From JAENVT01 sp963805445 (lineage in GTDB: Bacteria; Actinomycetota; Acidimicrobiia; Acidimicrobiales; Ilumatobacteraceae), in contig CAWDUI010000003.1 of assembly GCA_963805445.1 (NCBI GenBank), positions 62,001 through 126,000 on the forward strand: a stretch of DNA of 64,000 bases, in the 5' to 3' direction. The number at the start of each line of letters is the position of its first letter. The first letter of the stretch is position 1. The notes below the pieces were generated by a model that did not search any database, had not been told where the DNA came from, and saw only the letters and a program-made list of their open reading frames with translations. Made by a program: the position numbers and the translations under genes. Shown here one piece after another: positions 27,414-37,031 of the stretch.

Positions 27414-28140
27414 CCACAACCCGGGCCAGCCGCATCACCCCAGCGACGGGCACACGCACGGGCACCACGACGGCGTGCCCGACGACGCGAAGTGGGCCTT
27501 CGGCCGGCCCGGAACCCGCTCGCTGCGCGTTGGGATCGGCGGACCGGTCGGCAGCGGTAAGACCGCACTGGTCGCCGCCCTGTGCCGGCAGTTGGCCGGC
27601 ACCGTCAGCATCGTGGTGGTCACCAACGACATCTTCACGACCGAGGATGCCGAGGCGTTGCGGCGCATGGCGGTGTTGGCCGACGAGCGGATCACCCCGG
27701 TCGAGACCGGTGCCTGCCCGCACACGGCCATCCGCGACGACATCTCTGCCAACCTCGATGCCGTCGAGCAGCTCGAGGCCGCCAACGCGCCGGTCGAACT
27801 CACGCTGGTCGAGAGTGGCGGCGACAACCTCACGGCGATCTTCAGCCGGGCCCTTGTCGATCGGCAGATCTTCGTGATCGATGTGGCGGGGGGCGACAAG
27901 GTGCCGCGCAAGGGAGGGCCGGGCGTGACGACCGCGGACCTGTTGGTCATCAACAAGACCGACCTCGCCCCGTTCGTGCACGCCGATCTCGGAGTGATGG
28001 ACCGCGACGCCAGAGCACGGCGCGGCAACTTGCCCATCGCCTTCACGTCGCTGGTCGCCCCCGGCGGAGTCGACGCGGTCGCCACGTGGGTGCTGACGCA
28101 GCTGCACAGCTGGCAGTCGACGTCACCAACCGGTCACTGA
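27403..28140 (+). CDS. ureG: Urease accessory GTPase UreG, His-rich N-terminus
   Basis: A 245-residue GTPase. It has P-loop GGPVGSGKTALVAALC, then VTNDIFTTEDAEAL, ETGACPHTAIRDDIS (the nickel-binding Cys-Pro-His), VESGGDN, IDVAGGDKVPRKGGPG and the NKTDLAP guanine motif. The first 25 residues are rich in His and Asp (HPSDGHTHGHHDG), a likely nickel store. No ureE metallochaperone lies in the operon, so this tail may take over its job, as seen in some His-rich UreG proteins. The start is probably TTG at 27,403, overlapping ureF. Confidence 0.95.
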   Translation: MPPDHNPGQPHHPSDGHTHGHHDGVPDDAKWAFGRPGTRSLRVGIGGPVGSGKTALVAALCRQLAGTVSIVVVTNDIFTTEDAEALRRMAVLADERITPVETGACPHTAIRDDISANLDAVEQLEAANAPVELTLVESGGDNLTAIFSRALVDRQIFVIDVAGGDKVPRKGGPGVTTADLLVINKTDLAPFVHADLGVMDRDARARRGNLPIAFTSLVAPGGVDAVATWVLTQLHSWQSTSPTGH

Positions 28141-28147
28141 CGTCCCG

Positions 28148-28822
28148 ATGGATGCCACGACCGCCATCGAGGTCGGGCTGGACGACCGCGGCCACACGGT
28201 GGTGCGACGAATGTCGTGCGAAGTTCCCCTGCTCGTGCGAGTCGTCGACGGTGGACCCGAGCTGACCCTGGCCATGGTCAACGGCGCGGCCGGCCCGCTG
28301 GGCGGTGATCGATACCGGTTCCGCCTCGAGGTCGGCGCAGGTGCACACGTCGCGGTGTGTTCAGTCGCGGCCGCGATGGCTCAGCCTGGCCCACGTGGGG
28401 CCGCATCCGAGATGATCGTCGATCTGGTGGTCGGCGAACGGGCGACGCTCGAGTGGCGTCCGCAGCCGACGGTCAGCGTGGTCGGCAGCGATCACCGCAT
28501 CGTGGTGCGCCTGGCCGCCGCCGGATCGTCGCGCGTGGTGATGCGAGAAGGCGTGTCGTTGGGTCGCCGCGGCGAGCCCTCCGGGCGCTTCGCGCTGCGC
28601 GAGCGCGTCAGCATCGACGAGGTCGCGGTTCTCGACCACGAGACAGTGCTGGCGCCCGGCGCGCTGATGGGCCCGGGTGCCCAGGGATCGGGTCGCAATC
28701 TGAACACGGACGTGATCATCGGCTCCGACTTGCCGCCACCGGACGTCTCGGTGACCGCGCGATGCGTGCAGGCAACCGTACATCTGTCACCGAACTGCGC
28801 TCTGGTGACGACGCGCTCTTGA
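28148..28822 (+). CDS. ureD: Urease accessory protein UreD (UreH)
   Basis: A 224-residue beta-rich UreD, slightly shorter than common UreDs (about 270 residues). Family features are VVRRMSCEVPLLVRVVDGGP, NGAAGPLGGDRYRFRLEVGA, ATLEWRPQPTVSVVGSDHRI and REGVSLGRRGEPSGRF. It is the scaffold that docks UreF-UreG on UreC. It starts 7 nt after ureG and closes the operon. The last residues include HLSPNCALVTTRS; a truncated C-terminus is possible but the family is clear. Confidence 0.9.
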   Translation: MDATTAIEVGLDDRGHTVVRRMSCEVPLLVRVVDGGPELTLAMVNGAAGPLGGDRYRFRLEVGAGAHVAVCSVAAAMAQPGPRGAASEMIVDLVVGERATLEWRPQPTVSVVGSDHRIVVRLAAAGSSRVVMREGVSLGRRGEPSGRFALRERVSIDEVAVLDHETVLAPGALMGPGAQGSGRNLNTDVIIGSDLPPPDVSVTARCVQATVHLSPNCALVTTRS

Positions 28823-28984
28823 CCGCGTGGATCGCGTTGCCTGTCGGCCGGTGATGATTCCGACGATTTGCCTGGTCAAACGGGTCACCGAGGTGTAGCG
28901 TGCGGGACGGCGCCGGACGAGACGCCACGACGTAACGGTGTTGCCCCGGACCTCGGTGACCCGCATCCTCAAAGGAGAGCGGAC

Positions 28985-29193
28985 GTGAGGAACGACATGC
29001 CCAGCGACGGTACGGCCTACGACGGACCGTTGATGAGGGCGGCGCAGGCAACAGCGATGCTCCAACTCGAGATCGATCGATTGTGGCGCGACTCCGTGAC
29101 GTCGGACAACAGCCCGATCACGGAACGACTGGTCGAGTTCAGCCATGCCATCCGCCACGCCTGCCACCTGCTCGACGACGGCTACACGATCGG

Positions 29194-29197
<4 letters not shown>
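28985..29197 (+). CDS. Small hypothetical protein (70 residues)
   Basis: A short acidic, helical protein (MRNDMPSDGTAYDGPL; RAAQATAMLQLEIDRLWRDS; ITERLVEFSHAIRHACHLLD). The start is GTG at 28,985, with an excellent AAAGGAGA ribosome-binding site at 28,971-28,978. The strong site and the free-standing position behind a possible promoter near 28,873-28,901 argue that it is real. I recognise no family. The 162 nt before it hold only that possible promoter. Its end overlaps the convergent peroxidase gene by 4 nt. Confidence 0.65.
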
Positions 29198-29691
<494 letters not shown>

Positions 29692-29701
29692 GATCAACGT
29701 T

Positions 29702-30994
29702 CTACCACCGTGCGGATCGCGACGCGAGGTGCGAGGTGTCGTCGTCGCCGAGATCTCGCCCGAGCGAGCGACGCGCTCGTGATGTCGTGGTGAGGATCCG
29801 CCCCACGTGTTGCACGACCCGCGCCGCAACAGCAGGTCCCGACCTCGAGGCCCCATCCATGAGGTCGTTCCAGTAGATCGCCCACGTCGACGCAATCGAC
29901 GGGCCGAGCAACGGAGCGGTGAGCACGCCGGCGAGCGCGGTGATTCGGCGAGGGTGACCGACCATCGCCGCGTGGATCGGTGAGGTCACCGACGCGAACG
30001 GGCCAAAGGTTTCGGCAACCCAGCGCCGATAGGAAGTCGCGGCGTCGCCGGGTCGGGTGATCAAGGCATCGGCGGCGGCACGACCGCTGGCCAGCGCCTG
30101 CGCAATCCCCTCCCCCTGCAGCGGGTTCACCAGGCCCGCAGCGTCACCGACCAGGAGGACCTTGCCACTGGCCGGCCGGGTACCGACCAGGCCCATCTTC
30201 AGCCATCCACCGAGCACCCGCGTCGGCGCATCGTCGACGTCGAGAAGCCCGATGCGATGGAGGTGGGTCCGGAACATGTCGAGTTGTCGTTGGGCACGGT
30301 GCGCGTCGTGGCGACTGCTGCCGAGACCGAGGCCGAGTCCCAGGTTGGCGCCCTCCGGGCCGGGGAACACCCATCCGTAACCGGGGAAGCCGCGTCGTGG
30401 CCGGTCGTTCCAGAGGGCGATGACCGGGAGGGCGACCTCGGTCGCCACGTAGCCGCGCAGCGCGAAGCCCCACAACACCCGGGCCGGATCGACCATCCCG
30501 GCACTCGCCGCCGTCGTGCTCGTTGCGCCGTCTGCGCCGATCACGAAGTCGGCCTCGATCGCCGGCCCGCGGTCGAGCACGACCCGTCCCTCGTCCACCG
30601 AGACGAGCCGCGCCGAGATGTCGTCAGCGCCGGCATCCAGCGCCGCGGCGCGTAGGTGAGCGTCGAATCGCGTCCGGGGAACGACCAGAGCATGACCCGG
30701 ATAGGTCCTGCCGGCCCGGGCGGGCAGCGTGACGCGCCGGCCAGTCGGGCCGGCCACGATCATGTCTCCGGCCGTCAGTGCCCCGGCGACACCGAGACCG
30801 AGGTCGTCGAGCACCCGTACGCCGCGCGGCCCGACGAGATCGCCGCACGCCTTGTCGCGACCGAGGACTGCCTTGTCGACGAGGGCGACTCGAGCACCAC
30901 CGTTGGCGAGCACGAACGCGGCGAGGCTGCCAGCCGGACCGGCGCCGACGACGATCACGTCGTAACCTGCTCTCGACAACGACACGCCCATCAC
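29702..30994 (-). CDS. Geranylgeranyl reductase-family FAD protein (MenJ-like)
   Basis: A 430-residue flavoprotein. It opens YDVIVVGAGPAGSLAAFVLA (Rossmann GxGxxG), followed by the GGR-family KACGDLVGPRGVRVLDDLGL, then YGWVFPGPEGANLGLGLGLG, and VLLVGDAAGLVNPLQGEGIA with the second FAD motif GDAAG. Family members saturate isoprenoid side chains, including one unit of the menaquinone tail (MenJ in mycobacteria). The gene is divergent from a menaquinone-type methyltransferase across about 40 nt, which supports a quinone-tail role. The first two codons offer alternative ATG starts; the end lies just before gpx. Confidence 0.85.
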   Translation of the reverse strand: MMGVSLSRAGYDVIVVGAGPAGSLAAFVLANGGARVALVDKAVLGRDKACGDLVGPRGVRVLDDLGLGVAGALTAGDMIVAGPTGRRVTLPARAGRTYPGHALVVPRTRFDAHLRAAALDAGADDISARLVSVDEGRVVLDRGPAIEADFVIGADGATSTTAASAGMVDPARVLWGFALRGYVATEVALPVIALWNDRPRRGFPGYGWVFPGPEGANLGLGLGLGSSRHDAHRAQRQLDMFRTHLHRIGLLDVDDAPTRVLGGWLKMGLVGTRPASGKVLLVGDAAGLVNPLQGEGIAQALASGRAAADALITRPGDAATSYRRWVAETFGPFASVTSPIHAAMVGHPRRITALAGVLTAPLLGPSIASTWAIYWNDLMDGASRSGPAVAARVVQHVGRILTTTSRARRSLGRDLGDDDTSHLASRSARW

Positions 30995-31035
30995 AATGAC
31001 ACCTCGTGGGCAACGGCGCTGATTGGAGCGACTCG

Positions 31036-31770
31036 ATGGACGTCACCCGATCCCGAACACAACCCAACGTGTTCGCCCGGCGCCTGTTCGCCCCGCTCGC
31101 CGGTCGCTACGACCGGCTCGCCGAGGTGCTGTCGATGGGGCAGAACCGCCGCTGGCGAAACGCCATGGTCGAGCACGTGACAGCCGGCAATGCGCACCTC
31201 GTGCTCGACGTGGCATGCGGGCCCGGCCGTGTCAGCCGCGCACTTGCCGAGGCGACCGGCGCCTACATCGTCGGCCTCGATCTCAACGAGAACATGCTGC
31301 GACAGGGCGTCAGCAGCGTCGCCGCGGCGGGCCTGCAGGACAGCATCGCGTTGGCGCTCGGCCGGGGTGAGCAGTTGCCGTTTCCCGATGCCTGCTTCGA
31401 CGCGCTGACCTTCACCTATCTCCTTCGGTACGTGGCCGACCCGGCCGCCACCCTCGCCGAACTGGCGAGAGTCGTGAAGCCGGGCGGACGGATCGCCAGC
31501 CTCGAGTTCGCCGTTCCGACCGCACCATGGTGGCGGGCCGCGTGGTGGTGCTACACGCGGATCGTGCTCCCGGTCGCCGGCTGGCTGACCGGCGGGCGGG
31601 CGTGGTACCACGTCGGCCGGTTTCTCGGCCCCAGCATCTCGACGCACTATCGCCAGTACCCCGTGGAGTGGACGGTGGCCGCGTGGAAGACCGCAGGCAT
31701 CGGCGAGGTCGAGACCCGCACCATGAGCCTCGGCGGTGGTCTGATCATGTGGGGCCGACGCGCCCGATGA
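31036..31770 (+). CDS. UbiE/MenG-type quinone methyltransferase
   Basis: A 244-residue SAM-dependent methyltransferase. The N-terminus ARRLFAPLAGRYDRLAEVLS matches the UbiE/MenG signature region. SAM motif I is VLDVACGPGRVSRALAE, followed by GLDLNENMLRQGV, ALGRGEQLPFPDACFDALTF and LARVVKPGGRIASLEFAVPT. Members methylate demethylmenaquinone. The ATG at 31,036 (MDVTRSR) or a GTG 30 nt upstream may be used. It overlaps the next gene by 4 nt (ATGA), forming a three-gene operon. Confidence 0.82.
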   Translation: MDVTRSRTQPNVFARRLFAPLAGRYDRLAEVLSMGQNRRWRNAMVEHVTAGNAHLVLDVACGPGRVSRALAEATGAYIVGLDLNENMLRQGVSSVAAAGLQDSIALALGRGEQLPFPDACFDALTFTYLLRYVADPAATLAELARVVKPGGRIASLEFAVPTAPWWRAAWWCYTRIVLPVAGWLTGGRAWYHVGRFLGPSISTHYRQYPVEWTVAAWKTAGIGEVETRTMSLGGGLIMWGRRAR

Positions 31771-32546
31771 GCGCTCCGGACAAGCCGGTCGAGCCGCTCA
31801 GCCGCCTCCAGCCGGCGTTCTACGCCCGGCCAAGATTCGCGTCGCGAGGCGCCGCGGGCGACTGGTTGACCCTGTTGCATCCGCCGTACACCGCGTGGCA
31901 CCTTTCGTACGTCGTCATCGGGGCATGCCTGGTCGGCCCGGTCGACGCAGGCCGGCTGATCGCGACGGTGGCCGCGTTCTTCCTCGCCGTTGGGATCGGT
32001 GCGCACGCCCTCGACGAACTGCACGGCCGGCCCTTGTCGACCTCGATCCGATCGTCGATCCTGATCACCGCGGCGAGCATCGGCATCGGCGGCGCGGCAG
32101 TGATCGGCATCGCCGGTGTGGCTGACATCGGCCGGCCGCTGATCGCGTTCATCGTCGTCGGCGTTGCGTTGGCCGTCGGATACAACCTGGAACTCTTCGG
32201 CGGCAGGCTGCACACCGACCACGTCTTCGCCGCCAGTTGGGGCGCGTTCCCCGTGCTCACCGGGTACTACGCCCAGCACGAGCGTCTCGACATCGCCTCC
32301 GTCGGCGCTGCAGCGTTCGCCTACTTCTTCAGCACGGCGCAGCGCCGTCTCTCGACACCGGCCCGCAGGCTGCGCCGCAAGACCCGGGAGGTCCGCGGCA
32401 CGATCGCGAGCGTCGACGGCGAGGTTGCCGACATCGATCGGGCCACCCTGCTCGCCCCGCTCGAGGGAGCGCTGCGCGCCTTGAGCTGGGCGGCCGTGGT
32501 ACTGGCCGTCACCTTGGCCTTGGCCCGATTGACACCGTGGCCGTAA
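31767..32546 (+). CDS. Integral membrane protein in quinone operon (possibly UbiA-like)
   Basis: A 259-residue protein with about six membrane helices, for example SILITAASIGIGGAAVIGIA and LIAFIVVGVALAVGYNLELF. An acidic loop, GAHALDELHGRPLST, resembles the first Asp-rich prenyl-diphosphate loop of UbiA-family transferases. YNLELFGGRLHTD is at the place of the second, but both are degenerate. Position between a MenG-type methyltransferase and a flavoprotein supports a lipid-quinone role. I would not call it a prenyltransferase without structural comparison. The start ATG overlaps the preceding TGA. Confidence 0.6.
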   Translation: MSAPDKPVEPLSRLQPAFYARPRFASRGAAGDWLTLLHPPYTAWHLSYVVIGACLVGPVDAGRLIATVAAFFLAVGIGAHALDELHGRPLSTSIRSSILITAASIGIGGAAVIGIAGVADIGRPLIAFIVVGVALAVGYNLELFGGRLHTDHVFAASWGAFPVLTGYYAQHERLDIASVGAAAFAYFFSTAQRRLSTPARRLRRKTREVRGTIASVDGEVADIDRATLLAPLEGALRALSWAAVVLAVTLALARLTPWP

Positions 32547-33772
32547 CACCATCGGCCACGGTCGTCGGCGGAGGCCCCGCCGGTCTGATGGCCGCCGAGG
32601 TGCTGGCGGCCGCCGGCGTCGCCGTGACGGTCTACGAGCACATGCCGTCGGTCGGGCGCAAGCTGCTTCTCGCCGGGCGCAGCGGGCTCAACATCACAAA
32701 CAGCGAGCGGATCGACCAGTTGCTCAGCCGATACAGCACCGGAGGCGACCGGCTCGGCCCGGCCATCGAAGCTTTCGGACCGGTCGAGCTGCGGGCATGG
32801 TGCGCGGCGCTCGGCGAGCCGACGTTCGTGGGATCGACCGGGCACGTCTTCCTCCAGTCGTGGCGGGCCACACCCCTGCTGCGGGCATGGATCGCCCGAC
32901 TCTCCGACCTCGATGTCGAGATCGAAGTTCGTCGACGCTGGGTCGGCTGGGTCACCACGGCCGACGGCTCGATCGACGCGGGGCGGCTGCTCTTCGCGTC
33001 CTCCGAAGGCGGCATCGCCGTGGCGGCCGGCGACATCACCGTGTTGGCGCTCGGGGGCGCGAGTTGGCCCCGAGTGGGCTCCGACGGCGGATGGGTCCCG
33101 GTTCTGCGCGGTGCGGGCGTGCGGGTGAACGACCTTCGCCCGGCCAACTGCGGCATGCGGATCGCCTGGACGAGGCACTTCGCCGACCGATTCGCAACGG
33201 CCCCGCTGAAGAACATCGCGATCGTGGTTGGTGCCAGCCGCGTCCGTGGCGATGCGATGATCACCCGTCACGGGATCGAGGGCGGACCGGTCTACGGTCA
33301 GTCGGCCGCCATTCGAGCTGAGCTCGACCGTCGTGGCCAGTGCCCGATCACCATCGACCTGCAGCCCGACCTGACGGTTTCGCAGGTCGGCGCGCGGCTC
33401 GCCCGCGGCCGCCCCAAAGATTCGATCGCAACGATGCTGAGGCACACCGTCGGCCTCTCACCGATTGCGATCTCGCTGCTGCGCGAGGTGAGCGACAACC
33501 ACGTGCCGACGGACCCGGCTGAGCTGTCCGAGTTGGTCAAGGCTGTCCCGTTGACGATCGAGGCGACCATGCCGATCGACCGAGCGATCTCGAGTGCAGG
33601 CGGCATCGTCCTGGACGAGGTCGACGACCGCTTGATGTTGCGTCGTCTGCCGGGCACGTTCGTTGCCGGCGAGATGCTCGATTGGGACGCGCCGACTGGC
33701 GGCTACCTCCTGCAGGCGACCTTCAGCACGGCAGTGGCAGCAGCGCGCGGTGCGCTCGAATGGCTCCGCTGA
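32537..33772 (+). CDS. HI0933/YhiN-family flavoprotein
   Basis: A 411-residue NAD(P)/FAD-dependent oxidoreductase. It begins ATVVGGGPAGLMAAEVLAAA and has the family signature GRKLLLAGRSGLNITNSE. ITVLALGGASWPRVGSDGGW is the family's GG-x-SxPxxGS region, and the C-terminus shows RLPGTFVAGEMLDWDAPTGG and YLLQATFSTAVAAA. The family (BaiN/YhiN) has only partly defined reactions. The GTG at 32,537 overlaps the end of the membrane-protein gene by 10 nt. It is intact. Confidence 0.85.
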   Translation: MAVTPSATVVGGGPAGLMAAEVLAAAGVAVTVYEHMPSVGRKLLLAGRSGLNITNSERIDQLLSRYSTGGDRLGPAIEAFGPVELRAWCAALGEPTFVGSTGHVFLQSWRATPLLRAWIARLSDLDVEIEVRRRWVGWVTTADGSIDAGRLLFASSEGGIAVAAGDITVLALGGASWPRVGSDGGWVPVLRGAGVRVNDLRPANCGMRIAWTRHFADRFATAPLKNIAIVVGASRVRGDAMITRHGIEGGPVYGQSAAIRAELDRRGQCPITIDLQPDLTVSQVGARLARGRPKDSIATMLRHTVGLSPIAISLLREVSDNHVPTDPAELSELVKAVPLTIEATMPIDRAISSAGGIVLDEVDDRLMLRRLPGTFVAGEMLDWDAPTGGYLLQATFSTAVAAARGALEWLR

Positions 33773-33808
33773 AGCGAGGACAGGGCCGCTCCCGCGTCGG
33801 GCGCTGAT

Positions 33809-36532
33809 TCACCCGCTGTTGCGCAGGCCGGTGGCGACGCCGTTGATGGCCAGATGGATGCCGCGCTGGATCAGTTCGGTCTGATCGCCGCCGCGCCACC
33901 GGCGCAGCAACGCCACCTGCATGTGGTTCAGCGGGGCGATGTAGGGAATGCGGTAGCGAACGCCACGGGCCAGGGCCGGGTTGTCGTAGAGCAAGTCGTC
34001 GTGTCCCGACACTGCCTTCGCGGTCCACACCGCCTTCGTGTGCTCGGCGACGACCGTGTCGAAGAACTGCTCGGCTCCCGCCACGTCGGCAGCCAACGTC
34101 TGGTAACGCGCTGCGATCGCCAGGTCGGTCTTGGCCAACACCTGCGCCATGTTCGACACGACGGTGCGGAACCACGGCCACTGCTCATGCATGTCGCGCA
34201 GTTCGGCGACCCGATCGTCATCGCCGCCGACCCAGTCGGTGACGGCAGTGCCGACTCCGAACCATCCCGGCAACATCAGCCGGCACTGGCTCCAGCTGAA
34301 CACCCACGGAATCGCCCGAAGGTCTTCGATCCGCCCGGACTTGGTCCGCGATGCCGGGCGAGAACCGATGTTCATGGTCGACAGTTCGACGACGGGTGTG
34401 ATCGCCCGGAACCACTCGACGAAGCCGGGTGTTTCGTACACCAGACGCCGATACGCAGCCTGCGACGCCGTCGCCAACTCGTCGGCGATGCGCATGAACC
34501 GCGGGTCGACGTGGTCGGTCTGCGGGCCGCGCAAGACGGTCGACTCGATCGAGGCCGACACGAGCGCCTCGAGGTTCTGGCGAGCCCGCTCCGGGTCAGC
34601 GAACTTGGCGCTGATCATCTCGCCCTGCTCGGTCATCCGCAGCCCCACCTGCACACTGCCCGCCGGCTGGGCCATGATCGCGTGATAGCTCGAACCGCCA
34701 CCACGACCGACCGTGCCACCGCGACCGTGGAAGAGTCGCAACTTCACGCGGTGCCGTTGGGCGACTTCGACGAGCAGCGCCTGGCACCGGTACAGCGCCC
34801 AGTTCGACGCCATGTAGCCGCCGTCCTTGTTGCTGTCGGAGTAGCCCAGCATCACCTCCTGAAGGCGGTCGCGGTGACGGAGCCATTCGGAGTACCGCGG
34901 ATGCGACCACAGTGCATCGACGATGCCGGCGGCACCTTGCAAGTCGGCGATCGTCTCGAACAACGGCACGATCCCGATGGCGAGCTCAGCTGGCGACACC
35001 GACCTCGCGGTCGAACGAAGCAGGCCGACCTCGCGGAACAGCACGGCAACCTCGAGCACATCCGACACCGACTCGCACTTCGAGATGATGTAGTTCTCGA
35101 TCGCATTCGGCCCGAACGTGCGCAACGTCTCGGCGGCCCGGCGAAGGATCGCCAACTCGCTGTCCGCGAGTTCACTGACAGCCGAGTCGACGCCCAACAA
35201 CGGGCGCGCCGTCGACAGCTCGGCCGTCAGCACCTCGACTCGCTTGGCCTCGTCGAACGTCAAGTACCGGGCGCACACGCCGCCGATGCGCAGCAACTCG
35301 TCGACCACCTGCTCGTGCACGGCGGAGTTCTGCCGCAGGTCGACCGTTGCCAGGTGGAACCCGAAGGTCGCGACAGCGCCGCGCAGGGCAGTGAGCCGGC
35401 CGTTGGCAACGGCATGCGCGCCATGCCGATGCAGCGATGTGTGGATGACGTCGAGGTCGGCCAGCAGCTCCGATGGTGAGTCGTATCGCGGGCGAACACC
35501 GATCGGCGCGTTGCCCGGCACACGCCCGATGAGGCTCTGCGCGGTTGCCGCCAGGCGGGCGTGCATGCCGCGCAGCGCCTGGCGGTACAGCTCGTCGAGG
35601 CGATAGGGCGAGGTGTCGTTGGCAGCTTCGGTCAGCCGCATGAGGGCCGCCGTGGGCGTGACGAGGCGCGACGACATCGACAACTCCTCAGCCAAGCGCC
35701 ACAGCTGCTGCAGGTGGTGACCCAGGACCAGAGTCGCTTGCTGCTGGAACGTGTCGGCCAGAACGTCGGCCGTCACGAACGGATTGCCGTCCCGATCGCC
35801 ACCGATCCACGAGCCGATCCGCAGCAAGGGCCGCTCGCGATCTGGCCGGTCGCCGAACGCGGTGTTGACGGCCAGGTTCAAGATCGGTGCCTGCGACAAC
35901 AGCGACAGCTCGAAGTAGCGCATGGCGTCATTGACCTCGTCGCGCAGGCGCAGCTTGGTGAGACGCAGCATCGCCGTCTGCCACAGCGTGACGATCTGCC
36001 GCCACAGCTCCTCGCGCCATTCGGCCTCTTCGACGCGGTTCATGTCGAGACGATGCCGCTGCGCCATCAGCGCCGCCACCGCGGTCTGGATCGTCTGGAT
36101 CGTGCGACGGCGGATCTCGGTCGGGTGCGCCGTCAGCACCGGTATCACCTCACTGGCCCCGACGAGCGCGTGCACATGCGCTGCATCGAGCCCGGCATCG
36201 TCGACCAGTTGGATCGCGCGCGCCAGCGTGCCGGGGGGTGGAGAGGAACCGCTCTCCACGAGCGCCCGACGACGGCGGGCGTGATCGGTGTCTTCGGCGA
36301 TGTTGGCCAACATCGCGAAGTAGCTGAATGCCCGGATCACGTGCAGCGCGTCGGAAATCGGCAGCGGGTCGAGCTGTTCGATCAGCCGGGCGGGATCGAT
36401 GTCGACAACTGCAGCACGGCGAATCGACTCCACCAGATCGAGCGTCTTGCTGCCGGCCTGATCGGCAATGACGTCGCCGAGTGTGCGCCCCAACAAGCGG
36501 ATGTCGTCGTTGAGCGACTCGGACTGGCGCAT
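33809..36532 (-). CDS. ppc: Phosphoenolpyruvate carboxylase
   Basis: A 907-residue enzyme that carboxylates PEP to oxaloacetate to refill the TCA cycle. Catalytic segments are intact: VLTAHPTEIRRRTIQTIQ (catalytic His), GYSDSNKDGGYMASNWALY, FHGRGGTVGRGGGSSYHAIM, SRPASRTKSGRIEDLRAIPW and the conserved C-terminus INGVATGLRNSG. The ATG at 36,530-36,532 (MRQSESLNDDIRLLG) is preferred; the open frame extends 102 nt upstream without homology. It is the longest intact gene in the central error-free part of the window. Its start region faces the divergent SRPBCC gene across 85 nt. Confidence 0.97.
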   Translation of the reverse strand: MRQSESLNDDIRLLGRTLGDVIADQAGSKTLDLVESIRRAAVVDIDPARLIEQLDPLPISDALHVIRAFSYFAMLANIAEDTDHARRRRALVESGSSPPPGTLARAIQLVDDAGLDAAHVHALVGASEVIPVLTAHPTEIRRRTIQTIQTAVAALMAQRHRLDMNRVEEAEWREELWRQIVTLWQTAMLRLTKLRLRDEVNDAMRYFELSLLSQAPILNLAVNTAFGDRPDRERPLLRIGSWIGGDRDGNPFVTADVLADTFQQQATLVLGHHLQQLWRLAEELSMSSRLVTPTAALMRLTEAANDTSPYRLDELYRQALRGMHARLAATAQSLIGRVPGNAPIGVRPRYDSPSELLADLDVIHTSLHRHGAHAVANGRLTALRGAVATFGFHLATVDLRQNSAVHEQVVDELLRIGGVCARYLTFDEAKRVEVLTAELSTARPLLGVDSAVSELADSELAILRRAAETLRTFGPNAIENYIISKCESVSDVLEVAVLFREVGLLRSTARSVSPAELAIGIVPLFETIADLQGAAGIVDALWSHPRYSEWLRHRDRLQEVMLGYSDSNKDGGYMASNWALYRCQALLVEVAQRHRVKLRLFHGRGGTVGRGGGSSYHAIMAQPAGSVQVGLRMTEQGEMISAKFADPERARQNLEALVSASIESTVLRGPQTDHVDPRFMRIADELATASQAAYRRLVYETPGFVEWFRAITPVVELSTMNIGSRPASRTKSGRIEDLRAIPWVFSWSQCRLMLPGWFGVGTAVTDWVGGDDDRVAELRDMHEQWPWFRTVVSNMAQVLAKTDLAIAARYQTLAADVAGAEQFFDTVVAEHTKAVWTAKAVSGHDDLLYDNPALARGVRYRIPYIAPLNHMQVALLRRWRGGDQTELIQRGIHLAINGVATGLRNSG

Positions 36533-36617
36533 CCGCCCAGGATACGAGAAGCGACGGACTGCTCGCCCGAATTGGCCGGGCGCTACCGTCGGTTCGCACC
36601 ATGACACGACGCGCACC

Positions 36618-37031
36618 ATGACCCTGGGCTCCATTCGCCATCAGCTCCGCATCAACCGCCCGGCGGCGACCGTTTGGAAGCTGGCCGGTGATGCGACGCG
36701 ACTCCACGAATGGTTCCCCGGCATCGACCGGTGTGAGGTCGAGGAAAGCGTCCGCGTGATCACGCTCGGCTCCGGCATCTCGATGCCCGAGGAGATCCTC
36801 GTGCACGACGACACCCAGCGGCGCTTTCAATACCGGATCACCGCGCCGATGTTCGTCTACCACCGCGGCGGGATCGATGTGATCGACCTGGGCGACGACA
36901 CCTGCCTCGTCGTGTACTCGACCGACGCCGACCCGCGAGCCATGGCGTTGACGATCGGTGGCGCAACTGCGGGGGCCCTCGACGAGCTCAAACGACTGAT
37001 GGAGGCCGACGTGCACGAGGGAGCAGGCTGA
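36618..37031 (+). CDS. SRPBCC-family polyketide cyclase/lipid-binding-like protein
   Basis: A 137-residue single-domain START/SRPBCC protein. It shows LRINRPAATVWKLAGDATRL, HEWFPGIDRCEVEESVRVIT and MPEEILVHDDTQRRFQYRI, the helix-grip pattern of the polyketide_cyc2 group. These bind hydrophobic ligands; a catalytic role cannot be read from the sequence. Its last base overlaps the ATG of the sulfatase gene, so the two are probably cotranscribed. A ligand shared with the sulfatase is possible but speculative. Confidence 0.8.
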   Translation: MTLGSIRHQLRINRPAATVWKLAGDATRLHEWFPGIDRCEVEESVRVITLGSGISMPEEILVHDDTQRRFQYRITAPMFVYHRGGIDVIDLGDDTCLVVYSTDADPRAMALTIGGATAGALDELKRLMEADVHEGAG

